Positions 1 to 8,581 of a stretch of DNA of 61,509 bases are shown here, in pieces. The stretch comes from Alphaproteobacteria bacterium UBA2903 (GTDB lineage Bacteria > Pseudomonadota > Alphaproteobacteria > CAAGCB01 > CAG-977), in the NCBI GenBank assembly GCA_002349565.1, contig DEDN01000007.1, positions 1-61,509 on the forward strand, given 5' to 3'. The stretch's first letter is position 1; every line of letters starts with the position of its first letter. The notes under the pieces are model-generated. The model saw nothing but the letters and a program-made list of their open reading frames with translations, did not search any database and was not told where the DNA came from. Made by a program: the position numbers and the translations under genes.

Positions 1-193
1 GAAGCAATCTCGGGACAGGTCGGCACAAGTGCCAATATTTGCGCGGGACTGCCGCGCCCCTGTCGGGGCTCGCAGTTGCGATTCTCTATTTATTTTTCAA
101 TACAATATAAAAAAATCCCGAACTTGCGAGGGCCTTAGCCCGAAGCAATCCCGGGACAGGTCGGCACGGGTGCCAATACTTGCACGGGACTGC
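1..193. repeat. Pair of 52-nt direct repeats in a gene-free edge region
   Basis: Positions 1-52 and 142-193 match at 47 of 52 bases, both beginning GAAGCAATC and ending CGGGACTGC, with a period of 141. Just before the second copy is TTGCGAG followed by GAAGCAATC. From memory this resembles a dispersed repeat found between genes in many alphaproteobacteria; that identity is inference. The remaining stretch to 268 (end of the metal ATPase gene) holds no gene or RNA that I recognise. Confidence 0.6.
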
Positions 194-268
194 TTCACTT
201 CGTTCGCAGTTTCGAATCATATATAAAATCGCAATTGCGAGTCTGCAATAGCGGAAAATTAGTCGTCG

Positions 269-2143
269 TCATCCTTTTAACGCCCGAATTGCGTTCAGAA
301 CGGCAAGCACCATTACGCCGACATCTGCGAACACCGCCGCGCCCATGCCCGCCAGTCCGAAAGCCCCCAACGCCAAGCATGCCGTTTTGACGCCGATGGC
401 GAACACGATGTTTTCCCGCACAATCCGCAAACATTTGCGTGATATTTTGATGCTTAAAGCAATTTTTTGCGGATCGTCGTCCATCAGTACGACATCGGCG
501 GCTTCAATTGCGGCATCCGATCCGATCGCTCCCATGGCAATGCCGACATCCGCCCGCGCCAAAACGGGTGCGTCGTTGATGCCGTCGCCGACAAAAGCAA
601 GTTTGTCCGACGGGCGTTCGGCTTTCAGCAATTCTTCGACCTTTTGCACTTTGTCGGCGGGCAAAAGCTCGCTATAAACGGCATCCAAGCCCAAGTATTT
701 GCCGACATGTTCCGCCACCGCTTTGACGTCGCCCGTCAGCATAACCGTTTTTTTGACGCCCGCGGCTTTCAAGTCGGCGATTGCCTGTTTGGCTTGCGGT
801 TTCACCACATCCGCAATGACGATATGTCCCGCATATTTGCCGTCCAAAGCCGTGTGAACAATCGTTCCGATGCTGTGGCAAGGCGTACTGTCAACATTGA
901 TTTTTTTCATCAGCTTGTCATTGCCCGCAGCGAAAGTTTTGCCGTTGATGCAGGCAATCACACCGCCGCCCGCGACTTCGCGCACATCCGAAACAGCGGA
1001 ACGATCGACTGTTTTGCCATACGCCCGGCAGATGCTTTTCCCGACGGGATGCGATGACGAACACTCCGCCAAAGCAGCATATTCCAACAGTTTTTCGGCT
1101 TCCATTTCATTGTGGTGAACGCCGCAGACTTTAAAAACGCCTTGGGTCAGGGTTCCCGTTTTATCGAATACGACGGTTTTGGTTTTCGCCAGCGTTTCCA
1201 GATAGTTTGCCCCTTTTATCAGAATGCCCGCCTTGCTTGCGCCGCCGATGCCCGCGAAAAAGCTGAGCGGAACACTGATAACCAAGGCACACGGACAACT
1301 GATGACCAAAAAGACCAAAGCGCGATAGATCCAGCTTTCCCAATCGGCGGGAAGCCCCATGAAAAACAGCCGAAACAGAGGCGGCAGAACCGCCAAAGCC
1401 AACGCGCCGAAACAAACGGCAGGGGTATACACATGTGCGAATTTTGAAATATAGGCTTCGGATTTTGCTTTGCGCGACTGCGCGTTTTCCAGCAGGGCGA
1501 AAATTTTGGACACCGTCGATTCGCCGAACGGCTTGGTCGTTTCAATATGCAGAACGCCGTCAAGGTTAATGCAGCCGCTGAAAATTTCATCTCCCGCTTC
1601 AACCGTGCGCGGCATGCTTTCGCCCGTCAAAGCCGCCGTGTTCAGCGACGATCTGCCGCTGACGATCCGTCCGTCCAACGGCACTTTTTCCCCCGGCTGA
1701 ACAACAATGACGGAGCCGACCGTCACCGTATCGGGCGCAACCGTTTCAAGCTTGCCGTCTTTTTCAAGATGTGCGCAATCGGGGCGGATGTCCATTAAAG
1801 CGGAAATGTTTTTGCGGCTTTTGTCAACGGCAATGTCTTCAAATAGTTCGCCCGTTTGGAAAAACACCATTACGGCGACGGCTTCGGTATAGTCCCCCGT
1901 TTTGTAAATCGCCAAGGAAATTGCGCCCAGCGTCGCTACAGCCATTAAAAAGTCTTCGTCGAACAAATCGCCGTCTTTGATGCCGCCGAACGCTTCCAGC
2001 AAGACATCGTAACCCGCAATCAGATACGCCGCGATATACAAAGCCGCCGTGATTTCCGACGGCAAAGGAATAAAATGCAGTGCCGCAACCATTCCCGCCG
2101 CAGCCAAAATGCGAGCCAGTTTTGTTCTTTGTTCCGTTTCCAT
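269..2143 (-). CDS. P1B-type heavy-metal-translocating ATPase (Zn/Cd/Pb efflux type)
   Basis: This 624-residue inner-membrane pump would export soft divalent metals using ATP. It shows the TGES actuator motif, the membrane metal site SCPCAL (Cys283 and Cys285), the phosphorylation motif DKTGT (Asp327), the HP motif in SSHPVGKS and the hinge GDGINDAP. CPC with a short protein fits the ZntA/CadA group. There is no N-terminal metal-binding domain: the protein begins almost directly with a membrane segment. I chose ATG at 2143 over an upstream TTG because GGAGAA lies 6 nt before it. It is transcribed divergently from an ArsR-type regulator and preceded by a near-consensus promoter overlapped by a palindrome, so metal-induced derepression is likely. 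Exact metal specificity cannot be read from the sequence. Confidence 0.93.
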   Translation of the reverse strand: METEQRTKLARILAAAGMVAALHFIPLPSEITAALYIAAYLIAGYDVLLEAFGGIKDGDLFDEDFLMAVATLGAISLAIYKTGDYTEAVAVMVFFQTGELFEDIAVDKSRKNISALMDIRPDCAHLEKDGKLETVAPDTVTVGSVIVVQPGEKVPLDGRIVSGRSSLNTAALTGESMPRTVEAGDEIFSGCINLDGVLHIETTKPFGESTVSKIFALLENAQSRKAKSEAYISKFAHVYTPAVCFGALALAVLPPLFRLFFMGLPADWESWIYRALVFLVISCPCALVISVPLSFFAGIGGASKAGILIKGANYLETLAKTKTVVFDKTGTLTQGVFKVCGVHHNEMEAEKLLEYAALAECSSSHPVGKSICRAYGKTVDRSAVSDVREVAGGGVIACINGKTFAAGNDKLMKKINVDSTPCHSIGTIVHTALDGKYAGHIVIADVVKPQAKQAIADLKAAGVKKTVMLTGDVKAVAEHVGKYLGLDAVYSELLPADKVQKVEELLKAERPSDKLAFVGDGINDAPVLARADVGIAMGAIGSDAAIEAADVVLMDDDPQKIALSIKISRKCLRIVRENIVFAIGVKTACLALGAFGLAGMGAAVFADVGVMVLAVLNAIRALKG

Positions 2144-2157
2144 TGCCGTTCTCCGAT

Positions 2158-2187
2158 TTAACAATTAAGCAATCATTTAATTGTTAA
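2158..2187. promoter_or_regulatory. Palindromic operator for the ArsR-type regulator
   Basis: Two perfect 11-nt inverted arms, TTAACAATTAA (2158-2168) and TTAATTGTTAA (2177-2187), are separated by 8 nt. The right arm runs into the -10 element of the metal-ATPase promoter and the rest covers the predicted transcription start, which is where an ArsR/SmtB repressor would act. Assignment to the neighbouring regulator is inference from position. Confidence 0.7.
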
Positions 2188-2214
2188 GGTAGAACAATCG
2201 GACAGGGCTGTCAA
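2186..2214 (-). promoter_or_regulatory. Sigma-70 promoter of the metal-efflux ATPase gene
   Basis: Read on the minus strand, TTGACA (2209-2214), a 17-nt spacer and TACCTT (2186-2191) form a strong housekeeping promoter about 45 nt upstream of the ATG. It overlaps the palindromic operator by 2 nt. Confidence 0.75.
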
Positions 2215-2272
2215 CAAAAAACATTCTTTCTTTGACGGGCAACTGTGGTAACATACGATATCGGAGGATACC

Positions 2273-2626
2273 ATGGAATTGCCGCACAATCACGGGCAGA
2301 ACGTCGAACATAATTTCGATCACATGCCGAAAACATCGGATTTTCAAGTCGTTTCGGATATTTTCAAGCTGCTGGACGACAACAACCGCGCGCGAATTTT
2401 CTGGCTGTTATGCCATTGCGAAGAATGCGTCATCAATCTGTCCGCCATGATGGAAATGAGCAGTCCCGCCGTCATGCACCATTTAACCCGCCTGAAAGCC
2501 GCGGGATTGGTCGTGTCGGAACGCAAAGGCAAGGAAGTCTACTACAAAGCCGCAGAAACCCCGCAAGCGGATCTGCTGCATCATACAATCGAAAAGCTGG
2601 TTGAAATCAGCTGTCCGTCGGCTTAG
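2273..2626 (+). CDS. ArsR/SmtB-family metal-sensing repressor
   Basis: A 117-residue winged-helix regulator. Residues ~20-110 follow the ArsR/SmtB pattern, with recognition helix MEMSSPAVMHHLTRLKAAG and a wing around ERKGKEVYY. CHCEEC near residue 48 sits where CadC/ArsR-type sensors place metal-binding Cys, and a His-rich N-terminus (HNHGQNVEHNFDH) may add ligands. ATG 2273 has GGAGGA 5 nt upstream. A possible promoter is TTGACG-16-TACGAT (2232-2259), though it would leave almost no leader. Its divergent placement next to the metal pump, with a palindrome between them, indicates it represses the pump until metal binds. The 3' end overlaps pgsA by 4 nt, tail to tail. Confidence 0.9.
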   Translation: MELPHNHGQNVEHNFDHMPKTSDFQVVSDIFKLLDDNNRARIFWLLCHCEECVINLSAMMEMSSPAVMHHLTRLKAAGLVVSERKGKEVYYKAAETPQADLLHHTIEKLVEISCPSA

Positions 2627-3186
2627 TCCAAATGCTTCAAGCCCGAACGCAGGTAATCGTATCCCGTAATCATTGTCAGCAAAGCGGCAATCCAGAACAG
2701 CACTTCGCCGATTTCGCCGAAATAGCAGAACCACGGTGAATAATCGGCAACCATCAGCATCGGAATCGCCGTCATCTGGATGCCCGTTTTCCATTTCGCC
2801 AGTCGCGTTACGGGCAATCCGACCTGAATGCCCGCCAGATATTCGCGCAGTCCGGAAACCAGCACTTCGCGGCACAGAATAATCACGGCGGGGAAAATGC
2901 CCGTATAGCCCAAACGGTCGTATGCCGCCATCATCAGCAGCGTTGCGGACACCAGCAGTTTGTCGGCGATCGGATCAAGCACGCGTCCCAAGCTGGACGT
3001 GCTTTTGAACTTGCGCGCCAAATAACCGTCGAACCAGTCCGTTACGGACGCCAGTACGAACAATCCGCACCCGATCCATGCCCACAGCACGCCCGGAAAC
3101 GAAAAGGTCGCCACGACGAACGGAATGACCAAAATCCGCATAAACGTCAAATAATTGGGAATTTTTTTCTTGAAAGCCGAATCCAT
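2623..3186 (-). CDS. pgsA: CDP-diacylglycerol--glycerol-3-phosphate 3-phosphatidyltransferase
   Basis: This 187-residue inner-membrane enzyme makes phosphatidylglycerophosphate, the committed step to phosphatidylglycerol and cardiolipin. It carries the exact CDP-alcohol phosphotransferase signature DG-x2-AR-x8-G-x3-D-x3-D (from DGYLAR to DPIAD, residues ~53-76) and about five hydrophobic segments, at the usual length for PgsA. The start at 3186 (MDSAFKKKIPNYLT) leads into the typical N-terminal NxLT segment, but the ribosome-binding site is weak. The gene converges on the ArsR gene with a 4-nt overlap and appears monocistronic. Confidence 0.93.
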   Translation of the reverse strand: MDSAFKKKIPNYLTFMRILVIPFVVATFSFPGVLWAWIGCGLFVLASVTDWFDGYLARKFKSTSSLGRVLDPIADKLLVSATLLMMAAYDRLGYTGIFPAVIILCREVLVSGLREYLAGIQVGLPVTRLAKWKTGIQMTAIPMLMVADYSPWFCYFGEIGEVLFWIAALLTMITGYDYLRSGLKHLD

Positions 3187-3241
3187 TACCGTATGTCCGA
3201 ATAACTGTTTTTCTTCATACTAAAACGTTAATCCTTTTGAA

Positions 3242-3646
3242 TCAAAAGTTTTTTAAGAAAATTCGCAAAACTTTCGCCAAATCGGTATCCGCGGGGGCAA
3301 GCGGCAAATCATCGCTCCAATCTGTCCAAGCGACAGACTGCCCCTCTTTGCCCGTGATTTCGCCCGACCAGGCGCGGCAGACGAACAAAGGCATGACCAA
3401 GTGAAACGCGGGATAATCGTAAGAAACGAACGAACACGGAATCATCGTTTCGGGCGCAACCGCAATGCCCAATTCTTCGAACAACTCACGCGCCAAAGCT
3501 TCGCGCGGCGTTTCGCCCTGTTCGATTTTCCCACCCGGAAATTCCCAAAAGCCCGCCAAATTTTTGCCGGCGGGTCTTTGCGCCAGCAAAACGCGCCCCG
3601 CTTTGTCAACCAAAGCCCCCGCGACGACCCACAAAATTTTTGTCAT
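3242..3646 (-). CDS. mutT: Nudix hydrolase, MutT-like (8-oxo-dGTP diphosphatase type)
   Basis: A 134-residue protein with a perfect Nudix box, G-x5-E-x7-REU-x-EE-x-GU, from GKIEQGE through ELFEELGI, preceded by the MutT-like segment GFWEFPGG. MutT removes oxidised dGTP from the nucleotide pool. Length and the QRP...GFWEFPGGK context favour MutT, but other Nudix substrates cannot be excluded. I chose ATG 3646, which overlaps the stop of the upstream gene as ATGA and has GGAGGAG 5 nt upstream, rather than the ATG four codons earlier. The overlap implies translational coupling to the MEMO/AMMECR1 fusion and znuA. Confidence 0.85.
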   Translation of the reverse strand: MTKILWVVAGALVDKAGRVLLAQRPAGKNLAGFWEFPGGKIEQGETPREALARELFEELGIAVAPETMIPCSFVSYDYPAFHLVMPLFVCRAWSGEITGKEGQSVAWTDWSDDLPLAPADTDLAKVLRIFLKNF

Positions 3647-5145
3647 TTGCTCCTCCATACGGATGCGGGGTCTTCCAAATCCCCGCTGGAAATGTCGATG
3701 ACTTCAAACCGATAGACTTTGACCGTCGGCGACCAGTAATCCCCCGGCAATCCCGCCTTGCGCTTCAAATGCGTCAAAAACTCCCCGGGCGATGAAAACG
3801 AATCCCAAATCTGCGGCAAAAACAGCCCCGTGTTCGCCCGTTCCCGCAACACCAAGCCGTCCGTTTTCGGGCGAATCTGCTCCAACAAATCCGCTTCATC
3901 TGAAAACTTTATCCGTGTGCGGCGGGTCAAAAGCGAAATCGAGATTTCGGCGTCTTTCAATTCGTCCTGCGTCAGCGGATTGAATCTGAAGTCCATAAAC
4001 GCCGCGTTGTAGGCGTTTTCGGCAATGTCGTCGACAATCGGACGCACCGCTTCCGCCGATCCCGCGCTGCCGCGCAAGGCGCCGTTGTAATAAAGGCTGA
4101 CGAACGTTGCGCCTTTTTGGCGCAATTCTTCGGGATAGCGCGACAATCGAACGCGCAGGGCGCGCCCGCGTTCAAAGCCCGATACAATCGACTGTGCCGC
4201 AATGCGCAGCAAATCGTTTTGATGCGCTTTCAGCAGGCTTTCCGTTTCCTCTTTGCTGGTTTCGGCGGCGGATGCGTTTTCGTAAATGCCGAACGCCCCG
4301 TATCCCGTCGTTTTGCCCGACAGCGGATCTTCGCCCGTCCGCCCGTCCAGTTCGCGGACGGAAGCCCCGATTTCCCGCAGGTAAGACAGCAGTCCTTCAA
4401 CGGAACGGGGGGCGGAAAGCCGATTTTTTTTCAGCGGCGTTTCCTCTTTCTTTGCGATTATCCGCACCGTTTGGGCATCCGTTTCCGAAACCGCGCGCGC
4501 CGAATCGCCTTTGGACAGGTTGGACGCGACAACGATCACGGTATCCGCGCCGCCCCATACCAAATCGATCAAATCGGACACCTGATCCGTTCCCGCGTCA
4601 TCCACCAGAATCGGCAGGATTTTGATGTCCGGGCGGAACACCGCCGCGATGAAAGGCAGCTGAGTTTCCAAAGCTTCTTCATTTTCAAAAGCGGCATCGT
4701 CGAAATCGACGCCTTGGATTTTGCGGAGCTTTTCCACCGTTTCGGAATCCGTTTCGAACTTTTGTCCGGACGGCATCGCCCAATACTTCGCCGACGACAG
4801 GGATATGCCGAAATACCGTCCGTGCTGCGGCGAAGAAATCAACACCACCCGGCGGACAAAAGGTTTGATTTTCATCAAAGACGCATACGCCGCCGCCGCC
4901 ACGCGTCCCGACGCCGACGATATCGGATCGTGCGGGACGATAACGACTTTCGGCGTTTTTTCCCCGTCAAAGCGGAAATGCCCCTGCGCCGAAGCCAGCA
5001 AATCGCCGATTTGTTTTTTCAAAACTTCGGCATCGCGGGGGTAATACAGCCCCGCCGCCGTGGGGTAGCGCGTTTTGACGGACAAGTCTACCGCCGCCTG
5101 CGCTTGAAAGCCCGCAAAACACAACAATAAAATCAAAAACCGCAT
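3643..5145 (-). CDS. Exported MEMO1-AMMECR1 fusion protein
   Basis: A 500-residue protein that begins with a signal peptide (hydrophobic MRFLILLLCFAGF, likely cleavage after QAQA). Residues ~30-275 resemble the MEMO family (AmmeMemoRadiSam protein B), with two MEMO His positions recognisable in VPHDPISSASG and SSPQHGRYFG. The later family motif SSDxSHY is degraded to ASNLSKGD. Residues ~300-490 resemble AMMECR1 (protein A), but the normal LRGCIG motif reads LRGSAGS, so its Cys is gone. MEMO and AMMECR1 are usually cytoplasmic partners of a radical SAM protein; none is seen here. It lies 7 nt downstream of znuA and overlaps mutT, so it probably belongs to the zinc-uptake operon. Function is unknown; a metal-related envelope role is inference. 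Confidence 0.75.
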   Translation of the reverse strand: MRFLILLLCFAGFQAQAAVDLSVKTRYPTAAGLYYPRDAEVLKKQIGDLLASAQGHFRFDGEKTPKVVIVPHDPISSASGRVAAAAYASLMKIKPFVRRVVLISSPQHGRYFGISLSSAKYWAMPSGQKFETDSETVEKLRKIQGVDFDDAAFENEEALETQLPFIAAVFRPDIKILPILVDDAGTDQVSDLIDLVWGGADTVIVVASNLSKGDSARAVSETDAQTVRIIAKKEETPLKKNRLSAPRSVEGLLSYLREIGASVRELDGRTGEDPLSGKTTGYGAFGIYENASAAETSKEETESLLKAHQNDLLRIAAQSIVSGFERGRALRVRLSRYPEELRQKGATFVSLYYNGALRGSAGSAEAVRPIVDDIAENAYNAAFMDFRFNPLTQDELKDAEISISLLTRRTRIKFSDEADLLEQIRPKTDGLVLRERANTGLFLPQIWDSFSSPGEFLTHLKRKAGLPGDYWSPTVKVYRFEVIDISSGDLEDPASVWRSK

Positions 5146-5152
5146 AAACGTT

Positions 5153-5974
5153 TCAAATCCGTGACAAACAGTACCGGAACGAGCTTACCAAATTTTCAAT
5201 CAAGCGGGGATAAAAATCTTTGCCTGCGGGAATGTTTGCGCCCAGCGGATCCGCGGCGGCATCGACGACATCCAATCCTTCGCGCACCGCGTTTGCCGCC
5301 GAGGACGACAGCTGCGGTTCCGAAAAAAGGCAGACTTTTCCGCTTTCCCTTATTTTTTCGCGCAGTTCCGACAAATGAGCCGCCCCCGTTCCGCGATGAG
5401 CGTCAACCAGTACCGCGCCGATGCCGTGAAGATTGAACTCTCGCGCAAATTCGGAATACGCATCGTGAAAAACGACGAAAGGCTTGTTTTTGACATTTTC
5501 CAAATCCCGCCGCCCCCGTTCGGTCAGCCGCGTTGCCAGCGCGGCGAATCCGTCGGCGTTGCGGCGGTAGGTTTCCGTGTGTTCGGGATCAAGCTTTGCC
5601 AGCTCTTGCGCCGTTTTTTGCGCAATGTCCGCCATTTTCGGCGGGGACAGCCAAAAATGGGGATCTCCGCCGTCAATAAAAGACACGCTTTTTGTTCCCG
5701 TTGCTTCCAATGCTTTGGGCAAAAAGCTTTCAAGCGTTGCGCCGCCGTAAAAAACAACGTCTGCGGCGGCGATTTTTCGCAGATCCGACGGCTTTAACCG
5801 ATACTCATGAACGGATACGGCGGGATTCAGCAGCAGATCGGGAACGAAAACGCCGTCCGTCACCGCCGCAACGACGGAATGAAGCGGCGCAATCGACACC
5901 AGAACCGCGGGCGAATCGGCGCGCGCCGCATGGACGGTCAACAGCAACATTCCGAAAAACAAGCGAAGTTTCAT
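5153..5974 (-). CDS. znuA: Zinc ABC transporter, periplasmic binding protein
   Basis: A 273-residue cluster A-I metal-binding protein that captures zinc in the periplasm for ZnuB/ZnuC. The signal peptide MKLRLFFGMLLLTVHAARA is followed by the ZnuA fold. Candidate ligands are His in VHEYRLKPSD, His in DPHFWLSP and His in FHDAYSEF, with Asp/Glu near the C-terminus. The acidic/His-rich loop common in ZnuA is missing; HEY is followed directly by the next helix. I chose ATG 5974 because it starts the signal peptide and has GGGGA 8 nt upstream. It is divergent from znuC, with TTGATT-18-TACTAC as a possible promoter on the minus strand. I did not recognise a Zur box. Confidence 0.88.
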   Translation of the reverse strand: MKLRLFFGMLLLTVHAARADSPAVLVSIAPLHSVVAAVTDGVFVPDLLLNPAVSVHEYRLKPSDLRKIAAADVVFYGGATLESFLPKALEATGTKSVSFIDGGDPHFWLSPPKMADIAQKTAQELAKLDPEHTETYRRNADGFAALATRLTERGRRDLENVKNKPFVVFHDAYSEFAREFNLHGIGAVLVDAHRGTGAAHLSELREKIRESGKVCLFSEPQLSSSAANAVREGLDVVDAAADPLGANIPAGKDFYPRLIENLVSSFRYCLSRI

Positions 5975-6044
5975 AAAAATTTCCCCTTTTGAAGCGAATT
6001 TGTAGTATGAAATCGAATAAAAAGCAATCAAAAGGAATTTTTCC

Positions 6045-6746
6045 ATGAATTTGATCGAACTGAAACATATTCGTTTCGATATCGGGGATTTGACCGTTTT
6101 GGACAATGTTTCCATGACCGTTCCCGGCGGGCGAATCGTGACGCTCATCGGACCGAACGGTGCTGGAAAAACAACGCTGCTGAAGATTGTTTTGGGTATT
6201 TTGAACCCGACGGGCGGGGAGGTTGTCAGAAAAAACGGTTTGAAGATCGGTTATGTGCCGCAAAAGCTGAATTTGCCGACGACCATGCCGCTGACGGTGC
6301 GGCGGTTTATGGCGTTGGGCAAGCCGTTTTCGGCAGATGCCGTTCGCGAAGCCTGCGCCAAAACGGGTGTGTCGGATTTGATCGACCGCGAAATGCATCC
6401 CCTTTCGGGCGGGGAAACACAGCGGGTTTTGCTGGCAAGGGCTTTGCTGCAAAACCCCGACTTGCTGGTGTTGGACGAACCCGCGCAGGGTTTGGATCCC
6501 GCAGGCGAGGAAGCTTTGTACGAATTGATCGCGAAACTGAACAAACAGCGCGGGTGCGCCGTTTTGATGGTGTCGCACGATTTGCACGTCGTAATGGCGA
6601 AAACGGATAACGTGATTTGTCTGAACCGCCATGTTTGCTGTTCGGGAAAACCGCAGGAGATCTCCGCTTTGTCGCCGTATACGACACTTTACCGGCACAG
6701 CCACGACCATACGCATCTGTCCGACGGGAGGATTGTCCATGATTGA
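6045..6746 (+). CDS. znuC: Zinc ABC transporter, ATPase subunit
   Basis: The 233-residue cytoplasmic ATPase of the ZnuABC importer. Walker A is GPNGAGKT (residues 36-43), the ABC signature is LSGGE, Walker B is LLVLDEPAQGLDP and the switch His is in VSHDLH. The C-terminus has a His cluster (YRHSHDHTHLSDG), common in ZnuC-type ATPases. It overlaps znuB by 8 nt and is divergent from znuA with 70 nt between them. The permease and divergent binding protein support zinc (or manganese) uptake. Confidence 0.92.
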   Translation: MNLIELKHIRFDIGDLTVLDNVSMTVPGGRIVTLIGPNGAGKTTLLKIVLGILNPTGGEVVRKNGLKIGYVPQKLNLPTTMPLTVRRFMALGKPFSADAVREACAKTGVSDLIDREMHPLSGGETQRVLLARALLQNPDLLVLDEPAQGLDPAGEEALYELIAKLNKQRGCAVLMVSHDLHVVMAKTDNVICLNRHVCCSGKPQEISALSPYTTLYRHSHDHTHLSDGRIVHD

Positions 6747-7539
6747 ACCTTTTGTCTTGCGCGCCGCGCTGGCGGCTTTGATAACGGCTGTTCCTGCGGG
6801 ATTTGTCGGCAGTTTGATGATTTGGCGCAGAACCGCCTATTTTGGGGACACGCTGTCCCATTCGGCTTTGGCGGGCATCGTATTGGGGGCGGCGCTGGGC
6901 GTATCGCCGAATATCGCCGTCGCGTTGCTGACGGGTGTTCTGGCTCTGCTGCTGATCAAAATTCCGCAAAGAAACATCCTCGGCATGGATTTGTATTTGC
7001 TGATTATCGGGCAGACGGCTTTGTGCGCGGGATTGGTCGGGCTGGCGTACATGCCCGATTTCCGCGCCGATTTGACGGGATATCTGTTCGGCGACGTTCT
7101 GTCCGTTTCGTCGAACGATTTGCTGTTTATGGCGGCGATGGGCGCTGTGTGCGCGTTGGTGCTTGCAGTCAATTGGAAAAAACAGGTTTTTTGCGCCGCC
7201 GCTCCCGACATCGCCCGCAGCGAAGGCATCGACATCCTTTGCCAAAACAGGCTGTTTACGATATTGACGGCTTTGTTTGTCGCAATGGCGTTCAGAACAA
7301 CGGGACTGCTGCTGGTTTCCGCCTTGCTGATCGTTCCCGCCTGCGCCGCCCGCTTCATAGCGCGCACGCCCGAACAAATGGCGGTCAAAGCCGCCGTTAT
7401 CGGAGCCTTTTGCTCCATTGCGGGCATTGCCGCTTCCGTTTTGTTCGACGCGCCCGCCGCCCCTGCCGTCGAACAGGCTTGCGCCGCGGCATTCGTTTTG
7501 TGCGGAACGTTTTTCCGCTGCCACAAAAAAATCATATAA
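6739..7539 (+). CDS. znuB: Zinc ABC transporter, permease subunit
   Basis: A 266-residue inner-membrane permease of the ABC-3 family that forms the zinc channel with ZnuC. Around eight hydrophobic segments are visible. The motif GDTLSHSALAGIVLG is the family hallmark, and DxARSEGID in the cytoplasmic loop is the coupling region. ATG 6739 lies inside the end of znuC, so translation is coupled. It is the last gene of the znuCB pair; the next gene has its own promoter. Confidence 0.92.
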   Translation: MIEPFVLRAALAALITAVPAGFVGSLMIWRRTAYFGDTLSHSALAGIVLGAALGVSPNIAVALLTGVLALLLIKIPQRNILGMDLYLLIIGQTALCAGLVGLAYMPDFRADLTGYLFGDVLSVSSNDLLFMAAMGAVCALVLAVNWKKQVFCAAAPDIARSEGIDILCQNRLFTILTALFVAMAFRTTGLLLVSALLIVPACAARFIARTPEQMAVKAAVIGAFCSIAGIAASVLFDAPAAPAVEQACAAAFVLCGTFFRCHKKII

Positions 7540-7545
7540 ACTTTC

Positions 7546-7574
7546 TTGCATCCCCCAGGCTTAACCTTTATACT
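7546..7574 (+). promoter_or_regulatory. Sigma-70 promoter upstream of the PilT/DotB-like ATPase
   Basis: TTGCAT (7546-7551), a 17-nt spacer and TATACT (7569-7574) lie 32 nt before the ATG. This is a close match to a housekeeping promoter and separates the ATPase gene from znuCB. Confidence 0.65.
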
Positions 7575-7605
7575 TGGCTAAGATTGGGTTTTTGGGATTT
7601 GCTTG

Positions 7606-8574
7606 ATGGCTAAAATCGACGAACAGCTTTTTTCCGATATTTATTTCACGCCGGAACATATTATTTACGTTCACGACGGCGAAACGCGATTCGGATTGAA
7701 ACAGCTGGAAGTCGACGACGCGCAGGAATTTCACGACGCTTTGGAAAAAGCGTACAACGGACGTTCCAGCTATTCCATGGCGTACGGTTCGACAATGTAC
7801 CGCGTCGAACGCGTCGTGACGCTGACGGGCGTTCATTATTCCGCCAGACGCATGCCGCGCAAAACCCCCGACGTGGCGCGCTTGGGTTTGCCCGAAGCGG
7901 TCACCAACCATTTGATTTCCTTGAATCGCGAATCGGGATTGATTTTATGGGGCGGTCCGACGGGCGCGGGGAAAACGACGTCGATTTCATGCCTGTTGCG
8001 CAAATATCTGGAACGCGAGGGCGGTTTTGCCTATACCATCGAAGATCCCCCCGAAATGCCTCTTGACGGCATTTACCAATCCAAACGCGGCGGTTTGGGG
8101 TTGTGCAAACAGACCGAACCCGACAACAACGACTGGGGCGAATCGCTGAAATCCGCTTTGCGCTGCCGTCCGCGCTATATTTTGGTCGGCGAAATCCGCA
8201 CTCCCGACGCTGCCAGCCAGATTTTGCGCGCGGCGACCTCGGGACACTTGGTTTTATCGACCATTCACGCCAACAGCGTGGAGGATGCGCTGAATTCGGT
8301 CATCAAATACGCGATGTCTTCGGATTTGAGCGAAGAACTGGCGGCGGATCTGCTGGGGCGCGGCATTTTGGGCGTTGTGCATCAAAAGCTGCAGGGCATC
8401 AAGACCATGTTTCCGGAAGTCCGCTTTGTTTTTGCAAATCCCGATCCGACAGCCGCAGACCAGCTGCGCATTTGCATCCGCGACCGTCAAATCGCTTTGG
8501 GAACGCTGATGGAATCCCAGTCCGCGCGTATGTATCAAGGCAAACCTTTGTTCCGCGAACCGGATGCGCCCTGA
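7606..8574 (+). CDS. PilT/DotB-like secretion or pilus ATPase
   Basis: A 322-residue hexameric-type ATPase of the GspE/PilT superfamily. Walker A is GPTGAGKT (residues 117-124), an Asp box is seen in YTIEDPPE, Walker B is RYILVGEIR and the His box is STIHAN. The lack of a tetracysteine domain and the short N-terminal half resemble PilT retraction ATPases and DotB/TraJ of type IVB systems rather than the pilus assembly ATPase at 28195-29859. ATG 7606 is preferred to the adjacent TTG. It stands apart from the pilus/VirB cluster, beside a lipoprotein gene. A role as second motor of that machine is inference. Confidence 0.82.
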   Translation: MAKIDEQLFSDIYFTPEHIIYVHDGETRFGLKQLEVDDAQEFHDALEKAYNGRSSYSMAYGSTMYRVERVVTLTGVHYSARRMPRKTPDVARLGLPEAVTNHLISLNRESGLILWGGPTGAGKTTSISCLLRKYLEREGGFAYTIEDPPEMPLDGIYQSKRGGLGLCKQTEPDNNDWGESLKSALRCRPRYILVGEIRTPDAASQILRAATSGHLVLSTIHANSVEDALNSVIKYAMSSDLSEELAADLLGRGILGVVHQKLQGIKTMFPEVRFVFANPDPTAADQLRICIRDRQIALGTLMESQSARMYQGKPLFREPDAP

Positions 8575-8581
8575 TTTTTGC

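Noticed and set aside
5975..6044. Zur operator between znuA and znuC
   Set aside because: No palindrome resembling a known Zur box could be found; only weak promoter-like elements.
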